Shown here one piece after another: positions 48,955 to 58,864 of a DNA stretch of 64,000 nucleotides. The position numbers were made by a program, and so were the translations under genes. Source of the stretch: JACDAN01 sp963802375 (GTDB lineage: Bacteria > Actinomycetota > Thermoleophilia > Gaiellales > Gaiellaceae); the NCBI GenBank assembly GCA_963802375.1, contig CAWDIJ010000005.1:62001-126000 (forward strand), written 5' to 3'. The notes under the pieces are model-generated. The model saw only the letters and a list, made by a program, of their open reading frames with translations, made no database searches and was not told the DNA's origin. Each line of letters starts with the position of its first letter. Within the stretch, counting starts at the first letter, position 1.

Positions 48955-51405
48955 TCAGGATTGCGCGGTAGCGAGGGCGATTTCCACCGCCTCGTCGACG
49001 CCGAGTCGCCGGCCGGCCTCGTGCTGCTCCGGGTGCGCGCGCGCGACCTGCTCCAGGCGGCCCTCGTAGAGCGAGCGCCAGCGCATGGTGAAGCGAAGCC
49101 TCTCCTCGTAGGCTTCGGCGAAGCCCCAGAGAAGCGCAGCGGCCTCCGCCTCGCCCCGCTCGGCCACGGTTGCCGCGAGCCCGGCAAGGCAGTAGCACAC
49201 GAGCCGATCCGAGCCCGTGTCCCACGCCACCCGTAGGGCGTCCCGATAGGTCTCGCCGGCGGCAGCGAGGTCGCCGAGCGCGAGCTCCACGTCGCCAAGC
49301 GAGTGGAGGGAGCTCGCCGCGCTGAAGTGGTCGTCGGCTGCCGCTGAGAGATCGGCAGACTCGCGCAGCAGCCGCCGGCCGCGCTCGAGGTCGCCGACGG
49401 CGGCTGCCTGCTGGCCTTGCAGGTGCAGGACCCGCCGGAGACCGCCCGGTAACCCGAGCTTCCGGTGAAGCTCTTCAGCCTCGTCCAGCATCGGCCCCGC
49501 CTCCTCGGGCCGGCCCTGCTCCATCGGCCCGAGGGCGACGGTAGTCAGCGACCACGCAATGCCCTCTTCGGAGCCGAGGGCTCGGTACAGGTCCAGCGCC
49601 TCTTGCCCCCAACCGATCGCGTGCTCGAAGTCGCTCCGCACGCCGGCGACCATCGCCGCCGTCCCCAGCGCCTTCGCCCGGACTTCGTCGGCGACCGGCT
49701 CCGGCCGCTCGAGCAGCGTCTCGAACCACTGCTGGCCCTCGAGCGCGAAGTTGCGGTCGAGCCAGATCGTCGCGAGCGCCCCTGCGAGACGGAGGCCGAG
49801 CTCGGTCTCGCCCGAGTCGATTGTCCACTGCAGCGCCGCACGGATGTTGTCCCACTCGGTCCGAAACCGCCGCCGGAGTGGCGTCTGCGCGGGGCCGAGG
49901 TGGTCGCGCTGGCTAGCCTCGGCGAGCTCGGTGAAGAACTCGGCGTGGCGCTTTCGGGTCTCCTCGGCCGCGCCGAGCCGCTCGGCCGCGTACTCCTGGA
50001 TCGTCCCGAGCATCGAGAAGCGGTCCGCGTCACGGCGGATCAGGCTCTTGTCGAGAAGCGAGGCGAGCGTGTCGAGATCGGCGTCGCAGATCCTCTCCGC
50101 GGCCTCGAGCGTCCAGCCGCCGCTGAACGCGCCGAGGCGCTCGAAGAGGCGCTGCTCTTCGGGCGTCAGGAGCTCGTAGCTCCACTCGATCGTCGCGCGC
50201 AGCGTCCGCTGGCGCTCGGGCAGGTCCCGTCGGGTGCCGGTCAGCATCGGGAGGCGCTGCTCCAGCCGGCCGAGGAGCTCGCCGGGAGGAAGGACCTTGA
50301 CCCGGGCCGCCGCCAGCTCGATCGCCAGCGGGAGGTTGTCCAGCCGCCGGCAGATCTCGGCCAGACGGCCGTACTCGGCGGTGAACCCGGGAAGGACGCC
50401 CTCCGCGCGCTGGCGGAAGAGCTCCACCGCGGGCGCCTCCGCGAGCGGCCGGAGCGGAAACTCGCGCTCGTCGGCGATCCGCAGCGGCTCGCGGCTCGTG
50501 ACCACCAGGCTGAGGTTCGGCGCAGCGGCCAGAAGCCCGGCGATCTCCGGCGCGGCGTTGATCACCTGCTCGAGGTTGTCGAGGATGAGGAGCAGCTCGC
50601 GGTCACCGAGCTGCGCAGCGGCGTCTCCCTCCCCGCCGAGTGTCTCCGCAATCTGAGCCAGGACGAGCGAGGGGTCCCGGATCGCCGCCAGCTCCACCAG
50701 CCCGACGCCGTCGTCGAACGACTCGACGAGCTCGGCTGCGGCGGCGATCGCGAGGCTCGTCTTGCCGATTCCTCCCGGGCCCGTGAGCGTGACGAGCCGC
50801 GCACGCTCGCGACCGAGCAGGCGCAACAGGTCGCCGAGCTCGCGCTTGCGTCCGAGTAGCGGCGGTGCCTCGAGCGGCAGGCGGCCCTGGCTGAGGCTTC
50901 GGAGAGGCGGGAACTGGTCACGGCCGAGCTGGAAGAGCCGGACGGGCGCAGCGATGTCCTTCAGCCGGTGCTCGCCGAGGTCGCGGAGCTCGAACTCGCC
51001 GTCGAGGAGCGCGCATGTCGTCTCGGAGACGACGACCTGACCGCCGTGGCCGGCCGCGGCAATCCGAGCGGCCTGGTGCACCGCGAGGCCGACGTAGCCT
51101 TCGTCCGTCAGCGACGGCTCGCCGGTGTGGACGCCCATCCGCACGCGCACGGGACCGTCGGCCAGCGAGCGTTGGGCGTCGGCCGCGGCGGCGACGGCGC
51201 TCCCCGCACGGGGGAAGACGACTGCGAACCCGTCTCCCTGGTTGCTCATCTCGATGCCGCCGTGGCGGCCGACGGCCTCCCGAATGCGGCGGTGATGATC
51301 GGCGAGGACGTCGGAGTACGCGTCGCCCAGCTCCGAGAGGAGCCGCGTCGACCGTTCGATGTCCGTGAAGAGAAAGGTGACTGTTCCGGTCGGAAGCTCC
51401 TGCAC
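48955..51405 (-). CDS. Class III cyclase-like / NB-ARC ATPase / TPR signalling protein, paralogue 2
   Basis: Same length (816 residues) and architecture as the next gene: VTFLFTDIERSTRL, NQGDGFAVVF and AVHQAARI in the cyclase domain, LTGPGGIGKTSLAI and LLLILDNLEQV in the ATPase, and TPR-like C-terminal repeats. Here too the usual Asn is His, and the second metal region reads GDG. The two genes are a tandem duplication. The GTG start is at 51405. Whether either makes cAMP is open. Confidence 0.88.
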   Translation of the reverse strand: MQELPTGTVTFLFTDIERSTRLLSELGDAYSDVLADHHRRIREAVGRHGGIEMSNQGDGFAVVFPRAGSAVAAAADAQRSLADGPVRVRMGVHTGEPSLTDEGYVGLAVHQAARIAAAGHGGQVVVSETTCALLDGEFELRDLGEHRLKDIAAPVRLFQLGRDQFPPLRSLSQGRLPLEAPPLLGRKRELGDLLRLLGRERARLVTLTGPGGIGKTSLAIAAAAELVESFDDGVGLVELAAIRDPSLVLAQIAETLGGEGDAAAQLGDRELLLILDNLEQVINAAPEIAGLLAAAPNLSLVVTSREPLRIADEREFPLRPLAEAPAVELFRQRAEGVLPGFTAEYGRLAEICRRLDNLPLAIELAAARVKVLPPGELLGRLEQRLPMLTGTRRDLPERQRTLRATIEWSYELLTPEEQRLFERLGAFSGGWTLEAAERICDADLDTLASLLDKSLIRRDADRFSMLGTIQEYAAERLGAAEETRKRHAEFFTELAEASQRDHLGPAQTPLRRRFRTEWDNIRAALQWTIDSGETELGLRLAGALATIWLDRNFALEGQQWFETLLERPEPVADEVRAKALGTAAMVAGVRSDFEHAIGWGQEALDLYRALGSEEGIAWSLTTVALGPMEQGRPEEAGPMLDEAEELHRKLGLPGGLRRVLHLQGQQAAAVGDLERGRRLLRESADLSAAADDHFSAASSLHSLGDVELALGDLAAAGETYRDALRVAWDTGSDRLVCYCLAGLAATVAERGEAEAAALLWGFAEAYEERLRFTMRWRSLYEGRLEQVARAHPEQHEAGRRLGVDEAVEIALATAQS

Positions 51406-51417
51406 GCCGACCGAGTT

Positions 51418-52932
51418 CTAACGCCGGCCGCGACTCACCGTGAAATGGACGCGCGTGCCGCGGACGCGGCGGCTGGCCGGGCGAGGCGCCTGTGAGATGA
51501 CGACGCCACGCCGGCGGGCAGAGTGGATGCGCCTGATCCGTCCAACCCGGCAGCCCGCCCGCCGAATCCGCGTCTGCGCAGGCCGGAGACGCACGCCGAT
51601 GACCCGAGGCACGCGACAGACCGCGACGGCCGGCTTGGCCTGCGGCGGCGCGGGGGGAGGAGGCGGCTCAGCTGGCGGGGGCGGAGGAGGGGGCGAGGGC
51701 GGCGGCGGCGTTGACGGCGGCCCCGCGCAGGGTGCGGGTGGCGTCGCGCCTTCGACCTGGAGCCGCCGAACCTCTCCCCCACCGGAGGCAACGTAGACGC
51801 GGCACAAGGCGTCTTCGCCGAACGAGTAGATGCTGCCGAGGTCGAGGCCGGAGTCCGTATCGCCGATGGCGTCCGGCGTCTTGAGACCAATCGACCAGAT
51901 CGGCGAGCTGCAGAAATCTGCGTAGACATATCGCCCGACCAGCTGCGGCACAGTCGGGTCGCGGACGACGTAGCCGCCGGTGATCGAACAGCCACGGGAG
52001 TGCGAGTACTCGTGCACCGGCGCGGTGTGCGCCGGAAGCGGATTGCACTCCGAAAGGCTCGCGTTCGGGACATAGGCGTGACGGCCCTCCCAGCAGGCCC
52101 AACCGAAGTTGTGCCCACGGCCGCCTCCGGCAGCGGCAGGCACGAAGTCGATCTCCTCCCACGCCGACTGTCCGACATCGGCAATGGTCAGGTCACCCGT
52201 CTGCCTGTCGAACGAGAAGCGCCACGGGTTTCGGAGGCCGTACGACCAGATCTCCCCGCGCGCGCCGGACTGGCTGACGAATGGATTGTCCGTCGGCACC
52301 ATGTACGCCGCGCCGCCCGCGGCGCGAGGATCGATGCGCAGGAGCTTGCCGAGCAGCGTGTCGAGTCGCTGGCCGGCTCGGTACGGGTCCCCGCCGCCGC
52401 CGCCGTCTCCCGTCCCGATGTAGAGAAAGCCATCCGGCCCGAACTGGAGCTGACCGCCGTTGTGGTTCGGGAACTCAGCGTGCGGAATCGTGAGGACGAC
52501 GCGCTCGGCCGGGTTCGCAACGTCGGGATCCGATGAAACGGTGTACTCAGCGACGACTAGATCCCCCTGGGCGCGACCGCCGACGGCATTCGAGGTGTAG
52601 TAGACGTAGAAGCGGCCGCTCGACGCATAGTCGGGCGCAAAGGCCATCGAGAGAAGCCCGCGCTCGGACTCCGCCGAGCGGACCAGGCTCGCGATGTCGA
52701 GGAACAGAGTCGGCGCCCCGCCGTCCTTCGTCAGCCGGATCCGGCCGGCCTTCTCGACGACCAGTAGTCGTGTGCCGTCGCCGGGCGGAGCCGTCACATA
52801 GGTCGGAGCGGCGAAGGTTCCGACCAGCGCCAGCTGGAGGTCTCCCTGGGCGGCCGAGCCGTCCTGGCCGAGGCCGGCGAAGAGGGCAACGCCCACCAGA
52901 CCCGCAGCGAGCGAGCCGCTCACCCTGGCCAT
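51418..52932 (-). CDS. Secreted PQQ-dependent sugar dehydrogenase-like protein with Pro-rich linker and PASTA-like tail
   Basis: Exported protein of 504 residues, signal SGSLAAGLVGVALFAGLG. The propeller (about 35-385) belongs to the soluble glucose/aldose dehydrogenase family: ERGLLSMAFAPDYASSGRF, EFPNHNGGQLQFGPDGFLY, GTGDGGGGGDPYRAGQ (Ca/PQQ loop) and SYGLRNPWRFSFDRQTGDL. A proline-rich linker at about 400-435 leads to a PASTA-like module (VPRVIGVRLRPAQTRIRRAG, then GVVISQAPRPASRRV). PASTA modules often bind cell wall, so the enzyme may be held there. PQQ must be imported or made elsewhere. Confidence 0.87.
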   Translation of the reverse strand: MARVSGSLAAGLVGVALFAGLGQDGSAAQGDLQLALVGTFAAPTYVTAPPGDGTRLLVVEKAGRIRLTKDGGAPTLFLDIASLVRSAESERGLLSMAFAPDYASSGRFYVYYTSNAVGGRAQGDLVVAEYTVSSDPDVANPAERVVLTIPHAEFPNHNGGQLQFGPDGFLYIGTGDGGGGGDPYRAGQRLDTLLGKLLRIDPRAAGGAAYMVPTDNPFVSQSGARGEIWSYGLRNPWRFSFDRQTGDLTIADVGQSAWEEIDFVPAAAGGGRGHNFGWACWEGRHAYVPNASLSECNPLPAHTAPVHEYSHSRGCSITGGYVVRDPTVPQLVGRYVYADFCSSPIWSIGLKTPDAIGDTDSGLDLGSIYSFGEDALCRVYVASGGGEVRRLQVEGATPPAPCAGPPSTPPPPSPPPPPPPAEPPPPPAPPQAKPAVAVCRVPRVIGVRLRPAQTRIRRAGCRVGRIRRIHSARRRGVVISQAPRPASRRVRGTRVHFTVSRGRR

Positions 52933-52959
52933 CCGGCCGGGAGGTTAGCCGCGCAGTCG

Positions 52960-53160
52960 CTAGTAGGCGCGTGGCCGGCGCGCTTCCCGGCGGTGACCGA
53001 GCCACTTCGAGGCCTGGCCGACCACGATCACGCCCACGAAGACGAGCCCGACGATCAGCATCGCGGTGATCACCTTCTTGCCCTCCTCGGCGGCGGACGG
53101 GCGCTCCTCCTCGGGGACCGCCGCGAAGATCGTCATCAGCGTGAGGGCCAGCGACGCCAC
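52960..53160 (-). CDS. Small single-pass membrane protein (66 aa)
   Basis: Hypothetical protein with a hydrophobic N terminus (ASLALTLMTIFAAVP, possibly a signal), an acidic stretch and a clear helix (ITAMLIVGLVFVGVIVVGQA, about 32-51). It ends in the basic HRREARRPRAY. Length and frame agree with coding use, but I recognise no family. It is between the sugar dehydrogenase and hemL-linked genes on the same strand. Confidence 0.5.
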   Translation of the reverse strand: MASLALTLMTIFAAVPEEERPSAAEEGKKVITAMLIVGLVFVGVIVVGQASKWLGHRREARRPRAY

Positions 53161-53169
53161 GGCGCGACT

Positions 53170-53641
53170 CTAACCAACCATGCGGGCATGGGTCCCGAGC
53201 GCCCGATCGACCGCTTCGTCCCCCGCAGCCTCCCGCGCAAGCCGCTCGAGCGGCCCAGCGTCTTGACGGTCGCGGAGGTCGGCCCGCGCGGCGGCGAGCC
53301 TCGCCCGACCGATCAGCGCCGCGGTCGCGGCCCAGGCGGCGCCGTCACCGTCTCGCCTCTCGGCCCGCGCCTGAGCGCAGAGCGAGATCAGCTCCGCCAG
53401 GTCGCCGACGGCGTCGACGCCTCCGAGCGACGCGATCCGCGCGAGGCCCTGCGCGTAGAGGTAGTCGCCGAGGACGAGCGCCGTGTCGTCGTCCTCGGGC
53501 TCGAGAAGCCGCGGCCGGCCGTAGTGGGCGAGGTAGCCCTCATAGATGGTTTCCAGCCCCAGCGCGTACTCCGGCGCGGCGAGCTGCGAGAAGACGGGCT
53601 CCAGCTCGCCCTCCGCCGGCTCGCGCAGGGCGTTCGCAAGG

Positions 53642-53667
<26 letters not shown>
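53170..53667 (-). CDS. Conserved-looking hypothetical protein beside hemL (165 aa)
   Basis: Helical, soluble protein starting at ATG 53667 (MRLPVSAADLANALRE). It overlaps the end of hemL by 26 bases, so it is translationally coupled to heme biosynthesis. A segment LVLGDYLYAQGLARIASLGG recalls prenyl-synthase-type helices (DYLYAQGL) but no Asp-rich motif is present. The C terminus is Ala/Arg/Asp-rich. I cannot name a function. Confidence 0.65.
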
Positions 53668-54909
<1,242 letters not shown>

Positions 54910-54919
<10 letters not shown>

Positions 54920-55872
54920 CGGGCGACGTCCTTCGCCCAGTACGTGACGATCACGTCGGCGCCCGCGCGCTTGATCGCGGTCAGCGACTCGAGCGCGGCC
55001 TGCCGCTCGTCCATCCACCCGGACGCGGCGGCCGCCTTCACCATCGCGTACTCGCCGGAGACGTTGTACGCGGCAACCGGGAGGTCGAACCGCTCCCGGA
55101 CGGCGCGGATGATGTCCAGGTTGGGCATGGCCGGTTTGACCATCAGCACATCGGCACCCTCGGCCACGTCCAGCTCGCACTCGCGGAGCGCCTCGCGGAC
55201 GTTGGCCGGATCCATCTGATAGCCACGGCGGTCGCCGAACGCAGGCGCGGAGTCGGCCGCCTCGCGGAACGGCCCGTAGAACGCCGAGGCGTATTTGGCC
55301 GCATAGGAAACGATCGGCGTCGCGTCGTAACCGGCGTCGTCGAGGGCGGAGCGAATCGCGCCGACCCGCCCGTCCATCATGTCGCTCGGCGCGACGGCGT
55401 CGGCCCCAGCCTCGACGTGGCTGACGGCGGTGCGTGCGAGCAGCTCGATCGTCGCGTCGTTCGCGACCTCCTCGCCGTCGAGCACACCGCAGTGGCCGTG
55501 CGACGTGTACTCGCAGAGGCAGACGTCCGTGATCAGAACGAGCCCAGGGACCGAGGCGCGCAGGGCACGCAGCGCCCGCTGGACGACACCGTTCTCGTCC
55601 CAGGCTCCCGAGCCCTGCTCGTCCTTCTCGTCAGGAATCCCGAACAGGATCACCGCCGGCACGCCCAGGCTGCGCACCTCCTCCGACTCCGCGACGAGAT
55701 CCTCGACGGAGAACCGCCCGAGCGCAGGCAGCGCGTCGTTACGCTCGGTCGAGGGCCCGACGAAGAGCGGGTAGACGAGCGAGTCGAGGTCGAGGCGCGT
55801 CTCGCGCACGAGCGAGCGGAGCGCGCCTGTCGAGCGCAGGCGGCGGAGGCGGGTCAGCGGGAACGTGCTCAC
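54910..55872 (-). CDS. hemB: Delta-aminolevulinic acid dehydratase (porphobilinogen synthase)
   Basis: Joins two 5-aminolevulinate molecules into porphobilinogen. The 320-residue protein has the zinc-type cysteine site DVCLCEYTSHGHCG near residue 117. The Schiff-base lysines are in PIVSYAAKYASAFYGPF and DVLMVKPAMPNLD. It is coupled to hemL downstream and overlaps the AI-2E-type transporter gene upstream by 4 bases. Confidence 0.95.
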
Positions 55873-57074
55873 GGTCCCACGTTAGCCCGTGGCGGGACGG
55901 GCGCCTCCTGCACCGGCGGCTCGACCTCCACCTCCACGGGCACCGGCCCCTGCTCGCGCCAGTCCTGCAGCTCGAAACGCTCGCCGATGAACTCCCAGAT
56001 GGCGCGCAGGACGGCGAGCAGCGGCAGGGCGACGAAGATCCCGGCCAACCCGTAGATCTCGCCGCCGGCCAGCAGCCCGAAGATCACGAGCAACGGGTGG
56101 AGCCGGAGCGCGCTTCCCATCACGTTCGGGACGACGATGTGCCCCTCGATCTGGTGGATCCCGAGGAAGAGCAGCGTGACCCAGATCGCCGAGATCGGGT
56201 CGACGATCAGCGCGTACGTCACCGGGGGGATCGCGCCGAGCCACGGCCCCAGGTAGGGGATCAGCTCCATGAACGCGACCCATGCCCCGAACAGGAGGGC
56301 GTATTGGTCCATGTTCTCCGCCCAGCCGACCGTCCCGAGTACCCAGAGGCCGACGCCCGCGCTGACGCCGATGATGAGCGAGAGCAGCACCTGGCCGCGC
56401 ACGTAGCCGGCGAGCGCGCGCTCGATCCGCGGGATCAGCGAGCCGGAATCGGGCCGGGGCGGGAACCGCCGGTCGACCGCGGCCGACAGCCGCCCCATGT
56501 CCAGCAGCATGTAGATCGAGACGACGATGATCAAGACGAGCGAGAAGAGCAGCTCGAAGATCGAGAGCGCCGCGCCCTCGAGGAACTCGATCACCCGCGA
56601 CGTGTACTCCTGGGGGTCGGCGTCGCGCAGGGAATCGACGACGTCCTGCCCTTGCTCACGGACCTCGATCCGCTCCAGCCCATTGTCGTCCAGCCAGCCC
56701 TGAAGCCGGTCGACGTCCCGCTCGGCGTCCGTTTGGCTGCTCTGTCCGCGCTCGACCGTAAGGTAGTCGTCGATCCGGTCCGCAGCCTCACGAGATTGGT
56801 CGACGACCACGACGCCGATGGCGATCATTCCGACGACCAGGGCAGCCGCGAAGGCGAGAAAGACGACGGCGACCGAGAAGCCTCTCGGTATCCGCAGCTG
56901 TCCGAGCGCCCGCACCAGCGGGTCGAGCAGGAGCGCGATCAGGGCGGCGACGATGAAGAGGAAGACGACGTGAGCGACCGTGCTCGCCAGCGTCCAGAGG
57001 AACAGCAGAACGAGCGGCAGCCCGACCAGCTGCATCCAGCGCGGAATCTGAATCCTGTGCGCCGCGGGCGGCAT
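55869..57074 (-). CDS. AI-2E family (PF01594-like) transporter
   Basis: Polytopic membrane protein of 401 residues from ATG 57074 (MPPAAHRIQIPRWMQLVG). About eight helices are visible; the central extracytoplasmic or amphipathic segment (about 95-185) is hydrophilic. FMELIPYLGPWLGAIPPVTY and HQIEGHIVVPNVMGSALRLH are the family core, followed by GLLAGGEIYGLAGIFVALP. Members export small molecules or run Na/H exchange; the cargo is unknown. Upstream GTG/TTG codons in the same frame are possible starts but lack family similarity. Confidence 0.88.
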   Translation of the reverse strand: MPPAAHRIQIPRWMQLVGLPLVLLFLWTLASTVAHVVFLFIVAALIALLLDPLVRALGQLRIPRGFSVAVVFLAFAAALVVGMIAIGVVVVDQSREAADRIDDYLTVERGQSSQTDAERDVDRLQGWLDDNGLERIEVREQGQDVVDSLRDADPQEYTSRVIEFLEGAALSIFELLFSLVLIIVVSIYMLLDMGRLSAAVDRRFPPRPDSGSLIPRIERALAGYVRGQVLLSLIIGVSAGVGLWVLGTVGWAENMDQYALLFGAWVAFMELIPYLGPWLGAIPPVTYALIVDPISAIWVTLLFLGIHQIEGHIVVPNVMGSALRLHPLLVIFGLLAGGEIYGLAGIFVALPLLAVLRAIWEFIGERFELQDWREQGPVPVEVEVEPPVQEAPVPPRANVGP

Positions 57075-57140
57075 CGAAGTGATCGTACGTCCCTCCCTCG
57101 CGCTGGTGGAACCTCCCGGTTCCCCCAGACCCCCTCCACG

Positions 57141-57161
57141 GACTCGCGTATTACGCGAGTC
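57141..57161. repeat. Perfect 21-bp palindrome in the divergent AI-2E/M23 gap
   Basis: GACTCGCGTA and TACGCGAGTC surround a single T. It lies in the roughly 230-base divergent region between the transporter and the M23-like gene, which also holds several shorter GC-rich hairpins. It could be an operator. It lacks the internal-loop core of the five long hairpin elements. Confidence 0.6.
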
Positions 57162-57308
57162 AGGCCTGCGGCCTGGGACTGGAACTTCGAGCAAGATGGG
57201 AACCTTGCGCTGGCCCGGGACGAGCAGCCGGCGGAATTGGCTTTAGAATCGCCCGTCGCCGTGTCACCAGCAGTGAAACCGAAGCGCGAGCGCGTTAGTG
57301 TCCGCGCG

Positions 57309-58085
57309 ATGCCGTCCCGCAGGGCAGTGGTACAGGCGCGCCGCGCCCGTCGGCGCCGCGCGGCCGGACAGCACCGTGCGCGGCGGATCGCGGCACTCGT
57401 TCTCGTCTCCGCGGCGGTCGGTGTCACCCTCTTGCTGTCGGCCTTCGACTGGGGGACGGCCGAGAGGGTCTCGACGGCCCCCGCACCCGCGCAGCGGCTG
57501 CTCCCGACCGGTCCGCCGCGGCCGCAGGTCGTCGCGGTGCACAACTCGCTCCAGCTCCGCGTTCCGGTCGCCCAGCAGCGGATCACCGCGGTCGGCTACC
57601 ACGCGGTCGACAACGGCGCGCTGCCGCTCGAGCCGGTCGGCGAGCAGGCGAACAAGGGCCTCTTCGCCCGCCTGATCCGCCGGCTTGCGGGGGGCGACCA
57701 GGCGGGCTTCGCCTGGTACCAGCTCGGCGGCGAGGGACCGGCGAACGCCGTGCTCGACGTCGGCGCCGCACCCGGCACGGACGTCTACGCACCGGTCGAC
57801 GGGGTCGTGGTCGGGATCAGCGACTACGTGATCAGCGGCAAGCGGCTCGGCTCCAGGGTCGACATCCAGCCGTCGAGCGAGCCGTCCCTCGTCGTCTCGC
57901 TGACGCATCTGCGGACCGATCCAAGGCTCACCGTAGGGGCCGCCGTCACGTCTTCGAGCTCCAAGCTGGGCACGGTCATGAGCTTCTCGCGCTTCGAGCG
58001 CCAGACCTTGGCGCGGTACACGCAGGACGCCGGGAACCATGTCTCGCTCGAAGTCCACCCCGCGGCAACGCTGAGCGTTCAATAA
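57309..58085 (+). CDS. Membrane-anchored M23/LytM-like protein with degenerate active site
   Basis: Protein of 258 residues with a basic N terminus (RRAVVQARRARRRRAAG), one membrane helix (IAALVLVSAAVGVTLLLSAF) and a C-terminal LytM-like domain. The core GTDVYAPVDGVVVGISDYV and HVSLEVHP is present. The first zinc His, normally in an FHxGxD-like motif, is missing (here NAVLDVGA), so hydrolase activity is doubtful; it may act as a regulator or scaffold, as known for EnvC/NlpD-type proteins. GTG 57273 is an alternative start. A -10-like TTTAGAAT is near 57243. Its TAA overlaps the next gene. Confidence 0.75.
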   Translation: MPSRRAVVQARRARRRRAAGQHRARRIAALVLVSAAVGVTLLLSAFDWGTAERVSTAPAPAQRLLPTGPPRPQVVAVHNSLQLRVPVAQQRITAVGYHAVDNGALPLEPVGEQANKGLFARLIRRLAGGDQAGFAWYQLGGEGPANAVLDVGAAPGTDVYAPVDGVVVGISDYVISGKRLGSRVDIQPSSEPSLVVSLTHLRTDPRLTVGAAVTSSSSKLGTVMSFSRFERQTLARYTQDAGNHVSLEVHPAATLSVQ

Positions 58086-58864
58086 ACGTCCTCTTCGTCG
58101 CGGACGTGAACGGCGCTCCCGGCCGGCGGGCGGTCGAGCGCCTGCTTCCCGGGCTGCGCGAGGAGCTGGACGTCGACTTCTGCGTCGTGAACGGCGAGAA
58201 CGCCGCGGACGGGCTCGGGATCACGCCGCGCCTCGCCGAGGTGATCCTCGCCTCCGGCGCCGACGTGATCACGCTCGGGAACCACACCTTCCGCCGACCT
58301 GAGATCGCCGGCTACTTGGCCGAGTCAGACCGGGTAATCCGCCCCGCGAACCTCTCGAAACACGCGCCCGGGACCGGCCTCACCTTTGCCGAGACCCGCG
58401 GCGGACAGACCGTCGCCGTCGTAAACCTCCTCGGCCAGCTCTTCCTGACGCCGCCCCACGGCCCCTGGGAGCTCGTGGACGACCTCGTGGAGGAAGCACG
58501 GCGCCGGACGCCGGTGATCCTCGTGGACTTCCACGGCGAGGCGACGAGCGAGAAGGTCGCGATGGCGGCCTACCTGGACGGAAAGGTCACGGCGGTAATC
58601 GGAACACACACGCACATCCAGACGAACGACGCGCGAGTGACGCCGGGCGGGACGGCCGCGGTGACGGACGCCGGGATGACGGGACCGCACGACTCGGTCA
58701 TCGGAGTCGTCACGGAGCTGGCCGTCAAGCAGATGCGGACCGGGATGCCGGTGCGGTTCAAGACCGCGCAGGGCGACGTCCGGCTCGAAGGCTGCCTGAT
58801 CGAGTGCGGGGACGACGGACGGGCTACGCGCTGCGAGCTCGTGCGCCGGGCGCTCGAAGAGTGA
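58082..58864 (+). CDS. YmdB-family metallophosphoesterase, probable ATA start
   Basis: Dimetal phosphodiesterase of about 260 residues. Metal ligands of the family are visible in FVADVNG, VVNGENAADG, LGNHTFRRPE, VDFHGEATSEK and GTHTHIQTND. The first GTG (58106) would cut off the first strand and the metal-binding Asp of FVADVNG. The frame extends only to an ATA at 58082 (NVLFVADVNG follows), which overlaps the previous stop as ATAA. ATA is a rare start but is the best fit. It converges with the GT87-like gene, overlapping by 41 bases. Confidence 0.85.
   Translation: MNVLFVADVNGAPGRRAVERLLPGLREELDVDFCVVNGENAADGLGITPRLAEVILASGADVITLGNHTFRRPEIAGYLAESDRVIRPANLSKHAPGTGLTFAETRGGQTVAVVNLLGQLFLTPPHGPWELVDDLVEEARRRTPVILVDFHGEATSEKVAMAAYLDGKVTAVIGTHTHIQTNDARVTPGGTAAVTDAGMTGPHDSVIGVVTELAVKQMRTGMPVRFKTAQGDVRLEGCLIECGDDGRATRCELVRRALEE

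Noticed and set aside
57083..57243. GC-rich divergent region with several hairpins, considered as a sixth copy of the long-hairpin family
   Set aside because: It has a perfect 21-bp palindrome, but the outer arms pair poorly, the conserved GGACKCAGG/CTGAGGAC loop is absent, and it lies between divergent genes and not at a stop-start junction.
58106..58864. GTG at 58106 as the start of the YmdB-type gene
   Set aside because: It would delete the first beta strand and the metal-binding Asp of FVADVNG, which the family needs.
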